A stretch of DNA of 64,000 nucleotides from Pseudonocardia sp. ICBG1293. GTDB lineage: Bacteria; Actinomycetota; Actinomycetes; Mycobacteriales; Pseudonocardiaceae. The notes under the pieces are model-generated. The model was not told the origin of the DNA, did no database searches, and was given only the letters and a program-made list of their open reading frames with translations. Below are positions 1 to 7,913 of this stretch, piece by piece. The stretch spans positions 532,715-596,714 of the forward strand of contig NZ_JAHLEL010000006.1 of assembly GCF_020131355.1 (NCBI RefSeq). Direction: 5' to 3'. Position 1 is the stretch's first letter; each line of letters begins with the position of its first letter. The translations under genes were made by a program, and so were the position numbers.

Positions 1-1
1 G

Positions 2-532
2 CAGCTGCGCGACCAGTTCGGGCCCGAGTACGAGCGCACCGTGCGCCGCGCGGACGACCCCCGCGACGCGGAGAAGGAGCTCGCGCAGCGCCGCTCTCGG
101 CACGATGCGCTGACCTTGCGTTCCCTCGGTCCGCAGGAGCGGGACGACTACCGCCGCCGGTGGCAGCAGGTGCAGGAGGGGTTCGTCGACGACCCGTCCC
201 GGGCGGTGCACGACGCCGACGCGCTCGTCGCCGACGTGATGGCGGCCCGCGGGTATCCCACCGAGGACGTCGACCGGCGCGAGGAGGACCTCTCCGTCGC
301 CTACCCGGTCGTCACGCAGCGCTACCGGGAAGCACGCGCGATCTCCCGGGAACACTCCGCCGGTCGGGCCGGGACCGAGGACCTCCGGCACGCGGTGACG
401 AGCTACCGGGCGTTGATCGGCGCCCTGCTCGACGACGGCGACGGCACCGGTTCCGGCGGCCGTCCCGAGCACGACGGCCGCCACCGCCAGGGCGGACCGG
501 ACCAGGACACCCGACGGGAGACCACGGCATGA
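2..532 (+). CDS. Hypothetical actinobacterial protein, 5' end outside window
   Basis: The reading frame is already open at the left edge (codons begin at base 2), so the N-terminus is missing; the first ATG inside the frame (41) is not taken as the start. The visible 176 residues are charged and helical, with a DYRRRWQQVQEGFVDDP block followed by an acidic-aliphatic helix (ADALVADVMAARGY) and a C-terminal TEDLRHAVTSYRALI helix. I recognise this only as a widespread actinobacterial domain of unknown function. The same domain recurs at the C-terminus of the next gene, so the two are paralogous. The TGA stop overlaps the next ATG in an ATGA arrangement, implying translational coupling. The tail after about residue 135 is low-complexity Gly/Asp/Arg. 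Confidence 0.75.
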   Translation, partial: QLRDQFGPEYERTVRRADDPRDAEKELAQRRSRHDALTLRSLGPQERDDYRRRWQQVQEGFVDDPSRAVHDADALVADVMAARGYPTEDVDRREEDLSVAYPVVTQRYREARAISREHSAGRAGTEDLRHAVTSYRALIGALLDDGDGTGSGGRPEHDGRHRQGGPDQDTRRETTA

Positions 533-1809
533 GCGAGCACCAGGGCAGCAGCAAGGCGGCCCGGCTGGCCGACTCGATCAAGGACGCGTTCACCGGCCGC
601 AGCGAGGACGAACGTGACGCCGGCTGGGAGCGCCGGGAGGCGGCGGCCACGGCCGAGCAGGACGCGGGGGTCCCCGGTCGCGGGCACGACCCGGACACCC
701 CGCCGCTGGCGGGCTCCGGAGCCGGTCCGGGAGACGCCCCCGGGGGTCGGCTGGCCGAGGACCGCGTGGCCGGCGGGGCCCCGCGGGCCGCCGCGGCACC
801 CACCGCCGACCCGCGGGGTGACGCACCGGGCGGTGACCTGCCCGCAGCCGATCCCCGCGGTGGCGATCCCCGCGGTGGCGATCCCCGCGGTGGCGATCCC
901 CGCGGCGGCGATCCCCGCGGAGCCGATCCCCGCGGGGCCGATCCGCTCGGCGCGGATCCGCACGCGGCCGCGCCGCACGCCGGGCAGCCCCGGGACCCCG
1001 GCGCGCGGGGTGCGGACCCGCGCGGCGGCGACCCGCTGACGGCCGACCCCCGGGACGGGCACCTGTCCGGCGGCGACCCCCGGGGCGGCTCGGGATCCGA
1101 CCCGCGCGGACCCGGCACCGCACCCGGCGACCCCGGTGCGGCGGGTGGTCCCGGCCGGGGACCTGCCGCCGGGGGCGGGGTCCCGGCCGGTGGCGGGATC
1201 GGGACCGGCGCACCGGGTGCGGCCGCGCCGCCGCCCGGCGCCGCGACCGGGGCCCCCGGTGCAGCGGGGGGCGCGTCCGGACCCGTGGGCGGAGCAGCCG
1301 GAACCGCGGGCGACACCGGTCCTGTCGCCGTCGCGGGCGGAACCGCGGCCGGTGCGGCCGCCGCGGCGACCACCCGTGGCGCACCCGGTCGGGAGGAGGC
1401 GACGCCCGGCCCGGCCGGTGGTCGGCACCACGACGCGACACCGGGGCGCGACCACGGCGACCTGCGCGACCCCGGTGGGCCGGCCGGCGGCGCCGCCCCG
1501 GGGGCCGGTGCCGGTCCGGCCGCGGCCGACCCGGCGGCCGGCGGCTCGTCGCTGATCCCGGCCGACCGCGCCCGCGAGTACCAGGACCGCTGGTCGATGC
1601 TGAAGGGCGAGTTCGTCGACGAGCCCCGCCGCGCCGTCCACGGGGCGAACGCGCTGGTGGGGGAGATCCTCGACGAGATGGAGTCGCTGTTCCGCCGCCA
1701 GCGCGACGACCTGGAGGCCCAGTTCTCCCGCGACGACGCCTCGACCGAGGACCTGCGCCAGGCGCTCACCCGCTACCGGGAGTTCTTCGACCGCCTGCTC
1801 TCGCTCTAG
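529..1809 (+). CDS. Gly/Pro/Asp-rich protein with C-terminal domain paralogous to upstream gene
   Basis: A 426-residue product. Residues 1-25 form a short amphipathic start (SKAARLADSIKDAFTGRSED). About residues 60-340 are low-complexity Gly/Ala/Pro/Asp, including a tandem GDPRG run encoded by a 15-bp DNA repeat. The last about 80 residues (REYQDRWSMLKGEFVDEP ... TEDLRQALTRYREFFDRLL) match the domain in the upstream partial gene. The ATG sits inside the upstream stop (ATGA), so I chose it over earlier in-frame codons. I do not recognise a function. The layout, a folded helical end joined to a long disordered region, would suit a scaffold or envelope-associated protein (inference). No signal peptide or membrane helix is visible. 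Confidence 0.75.
   Translation: MSEHQGSSKAARLADSIKDAFTGRSEDERDAGWERREAAATAEQDAGVPGRGHDPDTPPLAGSGAGPGDAPGGRLAEDRVAGGAPRAAAAPTADPRGDAPGGDLPAADPRGGDPRGGDPRGGDPRGGDPRGADPRGADPLGADPHAAAPHAGQPRDPGARGADPRGGDPLTADPRDGHLSGGDPRGGSGSDPRGPGTAPGDPGAAGGPGRGPAAGGGVPAGGGIGTGAPGAAAPPPGAATGAPGAAGGASGPVGGAAGTAGDTGPVAVAGGTAAGAAAAATTRGAPGREEATPGPAGGRHHDATPGRDHGDLRDPGGPAGGAAPGAGAGPAAADPAAGGSSLIPADRAREYQDRWSMLKGEFVDEPRRAVHGANALVGEILDEMESLFRRQRDDLEAQFSRDDASTEDLRQALTRYREFFDRLLSL
850..954 (+). repeat. 15-bp in-frame tandem repeat
   Basis: Seven consecutive 15-bp units of the form GATCCCCGCGGYGGC lie inside the coding region at 529-1809. The first four are nearly identical and the last three have diverged. Each unit encodes one pentapeptide (GDPRG type). 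Length change by whole units would keep the frame, so this is a candidate polymorphic coding repeat. Confidence 0.9.
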
Positions 1810-1827
1810 TACCCCGGGCCCCACACC

Positions 1828-1878
1828 GCGCCGCACAGGTTCCTCCTCGCGCCGCACAGGGAGGAACCGGTGCGGCGC
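1828..1878. terminator. Hairpin between convergent genes
   Basis: A 19-bp inverted repeat (1828-1846 pairing with 1860-1878, one mismatch, 13-nt loop) begins 19 nt after the stop of the plus-strand gene and faces the convergent thiamine-diphosphate enzyme gene. There is no U-tract, as is usual for actinobacterial terminators. Its right arm runs into the 20-bp repeat array that follows. Confidence 0.55.
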
Positions 1879-1969
1879 CCCGTGGACCGGTGCGGCGCCC
1901 CGTGGACCGGTGCGGCGCCCCGTGGACCTGTGCGGCGCACCGCGGACCCGTGCGGCGTCCGGCCGCGGG
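1870..1969. repeat. 20-bp GC-rich intergenic tandem array
   Basis: Five consecutive 20-bp units start at 1870, 1890, 1910, 1930 and 1950 with consensus GTGCGGCGCCCCGTGGACCG. The first three are almost identical and the last two degrade. The array fills most of the gap between the convergent genes. No coding role is apparent. Confidence 0.9.
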
Positions 1970-2025
1970 CCGCCCGGCCGGTCGCACGGCCGGGCCGGGC
2001 CGCCCGGCCGCAGCCTCCGGGTCGC

Positions 2026-3582
2026 TCAGCCCAGCGCGGGGACGATCGCCTCGACGAGGTGCGGGCCCGGCTCGGCCTGCGCCCGGCGCAGCGCGTCGAG
2101 CAGGCCCTCGGTGGTGGTGACCCGCTCGGCGGGCACCCCGAGCCCGGTGGCCAGCGCGGTGAAGTCCGGTGTCGGGTCGGACAGGTCCAGCATCCGTCCC
2201 GCCCGCCCCGAGTGGGCCGCCTCGCCGGCGCCGGTGCGGGCCAGCTCCACCCGCAGGATCGAGTACGCGGCGTTGTTGATCAGCACGACGGTGACGTCGA
2301 GCCGCTCCCGGGCCATCGTCCACAGCGCCTGGACGGTGTAGAGGGCGCTGCCGTCGGCCTGCACCGCCACCACCGGACGGTCCGGGGCGGCGACGGAGGC
2401 GCCGACCGCGGCGGGCAGGCCCATCCCGATCGCACCACCGGTCAGCGCGAGCTGCGTGTGCCGCGCCGCGGTCTGCAGCGACGTGCCCAGCGCCGCGGCC
2501 GCCGTCAGCGCCTCGTCCACCACGATCGCGTCCTCCGGCAACGTCGCGGCGACCGCCGCGCACAGGCCGCGGACGTCGAGCGGTCCCGGCGCGGGCTCCG
2601 GCGCCTCGTGCGGGGCGGGCACCGCGGCGGTGTCGCCGGCGACGGCGTCGGCCAGCGCCTCCAGCGCGGCCGTCGCGTCCGACGACGGGTCGGCCAGCCC
2701 GACCACGGCCGTGCCGTCGGGCACCAGGTCCCCGGGCACACCCGGGTAGCCGAAGAACGAGACCGGCGACCGCGTCCCGGCCAGCACCAGCGACGACGTG
2801 CCCGCCAGCTGCTCGATCGCCTGCTCGGCGAAGTAGGCGAGCTTGTCGATGCGGGTCCGCCCGGCGCCGGTCTCCCAGCACCGCGGGAAGGTCTCCACCA
2901 GCAGCCGTGTCCCGGTCGCGGCGCCGATGCGCCCGGCGGCCTCGACCCCGGCCGCGCTCAGCGCGGGCCCGCCCAGCAGCAGCGTCGCACCGGGGGCGCG
3001 CACGGCGTCCGCGGCCGCGGCGACCCGCGACGGGGCCGGCGGGAACGGCGTCGCGACCGGCAGCGGCGGGGCGAGCTCGGCCCCCTCGGACCAGGACACG
3101 TCGGCGGGCAGCACCAGCGTCGCGACCTGCCCGCCGCGCTCACCGGTCGCGGCGACGGCGCGCATCGCGTCGGCGGCGACGTCGCGGACGTCGCCGCTGG
3201 TGTGCACCCACCCGGACACCGTCCGCGCCACCGCGGTGATGTCGGACTCCAGCGGGGCGTCGAACCGGACGTGGTCGGTCGCGTGCCCGCCGACCACGCA
3301 CAGCAGGGGCGTCCCGGCACGGCGGGCGTTGTGCAGGTTCGCCATCCCGTTGCCCAGCCCCGGTCCCAGGTGCAGCAGCACCGCCGCGGGCCTCCCGGCG
3401 ATCCGCGCGTAGGCGTCGGCGGCGCCGGTCGCGACGCCCTCGAACAGGGCCAGCACCCCGCGCATCTCCGGCACCGCGTCGAGCGCCTGCACGAAGTGCA
3501 TCTCCGAGGTACCCGGGTTCATGAAGCACACGTCGACACCGGCCGCGGTGAGCGAGCCGACCAGCGCCTCGGCGCCCCTCAC
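2026..3582 (-). CDS. Thiamine-diphosphate-dependent enzyme, acetolactate synthase large-subunit-like
   Basis: 518 residues with the three-domain ThDP fold. The N-terminal PYR domain carries CFMNPGTSEMHFV and the catalytic-type glutamate in ALFEGVATGAADAYAR. A central domain follows, and the C-terminal PP domain has the metal/diphosphate motif ADGSALYT...INNAAY. Family members condense or decarboxylate 2-oxo acids (acetolactate synthase, benzoylformate decarboxylase and relatives). Substrate cannot be told from sequence, and no small regulatory subunit gene lies nearby, so a biosynthetic ilvB role is doubtful. I chose the GTG at 3582 because family members begin right before the GAEALV helix; GTG 3609 is an in-frame alternative that would overlap the direct repeats upstream. 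It is divergent from an MFS exporter 108 bp away. Confidence 0.85.
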   Translation of the reverse strand: MRGAEALVGSLTAAGVDVCFMNPGTSEMHFVQALDAVPEMRGVLALFEGVATGAADAYARIAGRPAAVLLHLGPGLGNGMANLHNARRAGTPLLCVVGGHATDHVRFDAPLESDITAVARTVSGWVHTSGDVRDVAADAMRAVAATGERGGQVATLVLPADVSWSEGAELAPPLPVATPFPPAPSRVAAAADAVRAPGATLLLGGPALSAAGVEAAGRIGAATGTRLLVETFPRCWETGAGRTRIDKLAYFAEQAIEQLAGTSSLVLAGTRSPVSFFGYPGVPGDLVPDGTAVVGLADPSSDATAALEALADAVAGDTAAVPAPHEAPEPAPGPLDVRGLCAAVAATLPEDAIVVDEALTAAAALGTSLQTAARHTQLALTGGAIGMGLPAAVGASVAAPDRPVVAVQADGSALYTVQALWTMARERLDVTVVLINNAAYSILRVELARTGAGEAAHSGRAGRMLDLSDPTPDFTALATGLGVPAERVTTTEGLLDALRRAQAEPGPHLVEAIVPALG

Positions 3583-3602
3583 GACCGGATCCCGATCTGC
3601 AC

Positions 3603-3625
3603 AGTCCACATGCCACGAGTCCACA
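3603..3625. promoter_or_regulatory. Direct repeat in divergent promoter region
   Basis: The octamer AGTCCACA occurs at 3603-3610 and 3618-3625, 15 bp apart start to start, in the gap between the divergent ThDP enzyme and MFS exporter genes. The position suits an operator shared by both genes, but no regulator gene is adjacent. The function is inference. Confidence 0.3.
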
Positions 3626-3690
3626 CGATGTGACGTGTGCCCGCACGACCCGGTTCGAGTTGCGGCCCGCAGCGCCAGGACGCGGAATGA

Positions 3691-5172
3691 GTGACTGTGA
3701 GCGACGACCGCACCGCGCCCGAGGCGTACACCCCCGATCCGCGGCGCTGGCGGGCGCTGTCGGTCTGCCTGGTCGCCGGGTTCATGAGCCTGCTCGACGT
3801 GAGCATCGTCAACGTCGCGCTGCCCGCCATGCAGACCGGCCTGCGCGCCTCGGCCGCGCAGCTGTCCTGGATCGTGTCCGGCTACGCGCTGACGTTCGGT
3901 CTGGTCCTCGTGGCCTCCGGGCGCCTGGGCGACGACCGCGGCCGCCGTCGCATGTTCGTCACCGGCCTCGCGTTGTTCACCCTCACCAGCGCGGTCGCCG
4001 GGTTCGCACCGAGCGCGGAGGTGCTGGTCGCGGTCCGGCTGGTGCAGGGCGTCGCGGCCGGGCTGCTGTCCCCGCAGGTCGTCGGCTTCATCCAGGACCT
4101 GTTCCGCGGCCCGGAGCGGGGCTCGGCGTTCGGGATGTTCGGCGCCGTGGTCGGGATCTCCACCGCGGTGGGCCCACTGCTCGGCGGGCTGCTGCTGGCC
4201 TGGGCCGGCGACGCCGACGGCTGGCGCTGGGTCTTCTTCGTCAACATCCCGATCGGTGTCGTGGCGCTGGTCGCGGCGTTCCGCCTGCTGTCGGCCGACG
4301 CCGTCACCACGGGGGAGCGGCGCCCGCTGGACGTGGTCGGTTCGGTGCTGCTCGGCGTCGCCGTCGTCGCGCTGATGCTGCCGCTGGTGCTGGCCGAGCG
4401 GGACCCGGCGTCGGCACCGTGGTGGCTGGTCGCGGTGGCGGTCGCGGTGCTGGCGGTGTTCGTGGTGTGGGAGCGGCGGGCCAAGCGCGTGCACGGCCAC
4501 CCGCTGATCGACTTCGCGCTGCTGCGGACCCGCGGCTACGCCGTCGGCGCCGCGCTCGGCACCGTCTACTTCGCCGGGTTCACCTCGATCTTCTTCGTGC
4601 TCACGCTGTACCTGCAGAACGGCCTGGGCTACACGCCACTGCAGACCGGCCTGACCATGACCTCGTTCGCCCTCGGCTCGGCGGTGACCTCCGCGCTGAG
4701 CGGGCGCCTGGTGGCGCGCTTCGGACAGCCGATGATCGTCGTGGGGCTGGCCACGGTGATGGTCGGGCTGGGTGTCACCGCACTCGTCCTCGCGGCGACC
4801 GCGCACAGCCCGTGGACCGGGCTCGCGATCGCCGGGCCGCTGCTGCTCGCCGGCGCGGGCGGCGGCCTGGTGATCGCCCCGAACCAGACCCTGGCCCTGT
4901 CGCAGATCCCGCACACCTCCGGCGGCACGGCGGGCGCGGTGCTGCAGACCGGGCAGCGGATCGGGACCGCGGTCGGCCTGTCCGCGGTCGGCGCGGTGTT
5001 CTTCGGGAGGCTGACCGCGTCCGGCGGCGACTGGGCGGACGCCATCTCGCACGGCCTGCTGATCACCGTCGGGCTGGTGGCGCTGGCCCTGGTGCTCGGT
5101 GTCGGCGACCTCGTCGCGGCCCGGCGTGCCCGGGAGCCGGGCACGCCGGTGACCACCACCGGCGGACGGTAG
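3691..5172 (+). CDS. MFS drug/solute exporter, DHA2 (14-TM) type
   Basis: 493 residues. The first helix carries FMSLLDVSIVNVALPAM, the DHA2 signature; the loop after TM2 has the MFS motif A (GRLGDDRGRRRMF) and TM4-5 carry the RLVQGVAAGLL and GPLLGG motifs. Hydrophobic stretches fit 13-14 membrane helices. Proteins of this group are proton-coupled exporters of drugs, dyes or metabolites in the inner membrane. The GTG at 3691 is preceded by a CCAGGA ribosome site; GTG 3697 is an alternative. It is divergent from the ThDP enzyme, which suggests export of a product or toxic substrate, but no regulator gene sits nearby, so the substrate is unknown. Confidence 0.88.
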   Translation: MTVSDDRTAPEAYTPDPRRWRALSVCLVAGFMSLLDVSIVNVALPAMQTGLRASAAQLSWIVSGYALTFGLVLVASGRLGDDRGRRRMFVTGLALFTLTSAVAGFAPSAEVLVAVRLVQGVAAGLLSPQVVGFIQDLFRGPERGSAFGMFGAVVGISTAVGPLLGGLLLAWAGDADGWRWVFFVNIPIGVVALVAAFRLLSADAVTTGERRPLDVVGSVLLGVAVVALMLPLVLAERDPASAPWWLVAVAVAVLAVFVVWERRAKRVHGHPLIDFALLRTRGYAVGAALGTVYFAGFTSIFFVLTLYLQNGLGYTPLQTGLTMTSFALGSAVTSALSGRLVARFGQPMIVVGLATVMVGLGVTALVLAATAHSPWTGLAIAGPLLLAGAGGGLVIAPNQTLALSQIPHTSGGTAGAVLQTGQRIGTAVGLSAVGAVFFGRLTASGGDWADAISHGLLITVGLVALALVLGVGDLVAARRAREPGTPVTTTGGR

Positions 5173-5175
5173 CGG

Positions 5176-6504
5176 TCAGGTCCGCGCGACGACGGCGGCG
5201 TCGTCGCGCAGTCCCGACCGCAGCGTCTCGGTCATCAGCCAGGAGCAGACCATCGACACCAGCGCGATCCCGACCACGTAGCCGGCGACGGCGTAGAGGG
5301 ACCCGGTCAACGCGACGAGCGCGGTGCACAGCAGCGGTGCCAGTCCGCCCAGGATCGACGCGATCTGGTACGCCAGCGACGCGCCCGAGTACCGCATCCT
5401 GGTGGTGAACTGCTCGGCGAAGAACGCCGACTGCGGCCCGTACACCGCCGAGCGCGCCACCTGCACGATCAGCCCGCCCAGCAGGAACAGCCAGATGCTG
5501 CCGGTCGAGACCAGCCAGAAGTAGGGCACCGCGAACACCGCCAGCAGTGCCATCCCGCCGACGAACATCGGGCGCCGCCCGATCCGGTCCGACAACAACC
5601 CGAACGCCAGGATCAGCGGGATGTCCGACAGCGACAGCACCGAGTTCGCGGCGAGGATCGTGGTCCGGTCGTAGGACAGCTGCTGCGTGGCGTAGGTGAC
5701 CAGCCAGACCGAGGAGACGTAGAACGTCGAGTTGGTCGCCAGGAACGACCCGGCCGCGAGCAGAATCTCCCGCGGGTAGGTGCGCAGCGCCTCCAGCACC
5801 GGCATCCGGTTCGCGGACTTCTCGTCCATCGCCTGCTGGAACACCGGCGACTCGTGGACGCCCAGCCGGATCCACATGCCGACCGCGATCAGCGCGATGC
5901 TGGCGAGGAAGGGCACCCGCCAGCCCCAGGCCAGGAACTGCTCGTCGGTGAGCGTCGCGGACAGGACCGCGAACGTCGCCGTCCCCAGCACCAGCCCGAG
6001 CGGGACGCCGACCTGCGGCCAGCTGCCGTAGAACCCGCGCCGGTGCGCCGGGGCGTGCTCGACGGCCATCAGCGCCGCCCCGCCCCACTCGCCGCCGACG
6101 CCGAACCCCTGCAGGAACCGCAGTGTCACCAGCAGGACCGGTGCCCACACCCCGAGGGTGTCGTAGCCGGGCAGCAGACCCATCCCGACGGTCGCGGCGC
6201 CCATCAGCAGCAGCGAGTACACGAGCATCGGCTTGCGGCCGACCCGGTCGCCGAAGTGCGCGAACACCGCCCCGCCCAGCGGGCGGGCGATGAAGCCGAC
6301 GGCGAACGCGCCGAACGCGGACAGCGTCCCGGTGACGGGATCGACCGAGGGGAAGAAGACCTGGTTGAACACCAGGGCCGCGGCCGTGCCGAAGATGAAG
6401 AAGTCGTACCACTCGATGGTGGTGCCGACCAGGCTGGCGGTGGCGACCTTGCGGGACGACCGGAGCGTGGGTCCCGGCGACGCCGGCGGGACGGTGGGTG
6501 ACAT
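5176..6504 (-). CDS. MFS transporter, metabolite:H+ symporter (MHS) family
   Basis: 442 residues with 12 probable membrane helices. TM1 has TTIEWYDFFIFGTAAA, which is diagnostic of the MHS branch (ShiA, ProP, KgtP), followed by RPLGGAVFAHFGDRVGRKP (motif A) and RFLQGFGVGGEWGGA in TM4. Known relatives import shikimate, 2-oxoglutarate, proline/betaine or aromatic acids with protons. The substrate is not predictable here. The ATG at 6504 lies 8 nt after a TAGCGT -10 hexamer (minus strand), so the transcript may be leaderless. The 3' end nearly abuts the convergent MFS exporter. Upstream lies a four-unit GATCCTGTCG repeat that could be its operator. Confidence 0.88.
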   Translation of the reverse strand: MSPTVPPASPGPTLRSSRKVATASLVGTTIEWYDFFIFGTAAALVFNQVFFPSVDPVTGTLSAFGAFAVGFIARPLGGAVFAHFGDRVGRKPMLVYSLLLMGAATVGMGLLPGYDTLGVWAPVLLVTLRFLQGFGVGGEWGGAALMAVEHAPAHRRGFYGSWPQVGVPLGLVLGTATFAVLSATLTDEQFLAWGWRVPFLASIALIAVGMWIRLGVHESPVFQQAMDEKSANRMPVLEALRTYPREILLAAGSFLATNSTFYVSSVWLVTYATQQLSYDRTTILAANSVLSLSDIPLILAFGLLSDRIGRRPMFVGGMALLAVFAVPYFWLVSTGSIWLFLLGGLIVQVARSAVYGPQSAFFAEQFTTRMRYSGASLAYQIASILGGLAPLLCTALVALTGSLYAVAGYVVGIALVSMVCSWLMTETLRSGLRDDAAVVART

Positions 6505-6592
6505 GCGTCACGACGCTAGGGCGCCGACCGATTCGTGTCGAGACGTACCGATGATCCTGTCGGATCCTGTCGGATCCTGTCGGATCCGGTCG
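6505..6592 (-). promoter_or_regulatory. Leaderless promoter plus GATCCTGTCG iterated operator candidate
   Basis: The -10 TAGCGT reads on the minus strand at 6518-6513. Beyond it, 6553-6592 holds three exact tandem copies of GATCCTGTCG and a fourth variant copy, then TGATCATG. The 10-bp period equals one helical turn, which would place a protein repeatedly on one DNA face. The region serves only the MHS transporter gene; the gene on the other side ends here. Confidence 0.5.
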
Positions 6593-6611
6593 TGATCATG
6601 TCGACCGGTGC

Positions 6612-7814
6612 TCAGTCGGGCCGGTGCCGCCCGGCCAGCACCCCGGCGACGAGCACCACGACCAGCCCGGCGAGCGGGACGACCAGCAGCCCGACCCGCA
6701 GCGACGTCGCGTCGGCGACCAGCCCGACCACCGGCGGCGAGACGAGGAACCCCACCCGCATCAGCCAGGTGACGATCGTCAGCCCGGTGCCCGGCGCCAG
6801 CCCCGGCAGGTGGTCGGCGGCGGTCATCGCGGCCGGGACGAGGGTCGCCACCCCGAACCCGGCGACGCCGAACCCGGCGACGGTGCCCGGCACCGACGGG
6901 AACGCGAGCGCGAGCCCCGCCCCGGCCAGCACCAGCCCGCCACCGGCGCGTGCGACGGCCCGCTGCCCGAACCGGTCGACCATCCGGTCGCTGACCAGCC
7001 GCCCGACGAACTGGCAGCCCTGCAGCGCGACGAAGCCGAGCCCGGCGACCGCCGCCCCCGCCCCGAGGCCCTGCAGGTACACCGCGGCCCAGGTGGCGCC
7101 GGAGTCCTCGACCAGCGTGCCGGAGATCGCGACCAGCCCGAACACGGCGAGCAGCGCCACGGTGCGGGGCGCGAGACCGCTCCACGGCCTGCGCGGCGGG
7201 GCCCCGGCGACCCCGTCGTCGGCCGGGCGGTCGTCGCCGTCGGCGCCGCGCAGCAGCAGCGGGTACACCGCGACCGCGATGATCACCGAGAGCAGCGACG
7301 ACAGACCCAGGTGCACCGGCAGTGCCAGCCCGGCCCCGGCGGCGGCCGCGCCCATCAGCCCACCCACGACCGCGCCGACCGACCAGAGCGCGTGGAAGCC
7401 GTTGAGGATCGACCGCCCGTAGCGGCGCTGCACCCGCAGCCCGTGCGCGTTCTGTGCCACGTCGACGACCGCGTCCGACGCCCCGACCAGCAGCATCGCG
7501 GTGGCGAACAGTGCCCAGGACGGCGCGAACGCCACCAGCACGACGCCGAGCGCGATCACCGCCATCCCGAACGAGGCGACCTTCGCCGAGGTGAACCGGG
7601 CGATGAGCGGCCCGGCGGTCAACCCGGCCAGCAGCGCCGCGAACGGCATCGCGGCCACCGCCAGCCCGAGCTGGGTGTTGGACAGACCCAGGTCGGCCTT
7701 GATCTGCGGGAAGCGGGGCAGCAGGTTCGCGTACACCAGGCCGTTGGTGAGGAACACCAGGGCCACCGCCGCCCGGGCCCGTCGTTCCGTCCGGCCCGCC
7801 CCTACCGCCACCAC
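6612..7814 (-). CDS. MFS transporter, 12-TM, YbjJ/FucP-like
   Basis: 400 residues with 12 hydrophobic segments. The first helix FLTNGLVYANLLPRFPQIK and the following LGLSNTQLGLAVAAMPFAAL resemble MFS proteins of the YbjJ type. Motif A is weak (GPLIARFTSAKVA). The substrate is unknown. GTG codons at 7814 and 7811 are both possible starts, and neither has a strong ribosome site. It is co-directional with the MHS transporter 107 bp downstream, but the repeat array between them suggests separate promoters. Confidence 0.8.
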   Translation of the reverse strand: MVAVGAGRTERRARAAVALVFLTNGLVYANLLPRFPQIKADLGLSNTQLGLAVAAMPFAALLAGLTAGPLIARFTSAKVASFGMAVIALGVVLVAFAPSWALFATAMLLVGASDAVVDVAQNAHGLRVQRRYGRSILNGFHALWSVGAVVGGLMGAAAAGAGLALPVHLGLSSLLSVIIAVAVYPLLLRGADGDDRPADDGVAGAPPRRPWSGLAPRTVALLAVFGLVAISGTLVEDSGATWAAVYLQGLGAGAAVAGLGFVALQGCQFVGRLVSDRMVDRFGQRAVARAGGGLVLAGAGLALAFPSVPGTVAGFGVAGFGVATLVPAAMTAADHLPGLAPGTGLTIVTWLMRVGFLVSPPVVGLVADATSLRVGLLVVPLAGLVVVLVAGVLAGRHRPD

Positions 7815-7913
7815 CGGCCCATCATGCGGGAGCGGGCGGGCGCCCGCGGGCCGCGGGGTCGGGAGTGGCGTCCCGGCAGGCGCGGCACCGCCCGTCCGCC
7901 GGCGCGGCCGGGA

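Noticed and set aside
312..1769. Long antisense Pro/Ser/Arg frames opposite the Gly/Pro/Asp-rich gene
   Set aside because: The sense frame is anchored by the ATGA overlap and the C-terminal domain shared with the upstream gene, which the antisense frames lack.
2026..5052. A 3-kb open frame on the minus strand running through the MFS exporter
   Set aside because: Only its last 518 codons form a recognisable ThDP enzyme; the rest is the antisense of a clear transporter and is rich in Arg/Gln/His, typical of GC-driven shadow frames.
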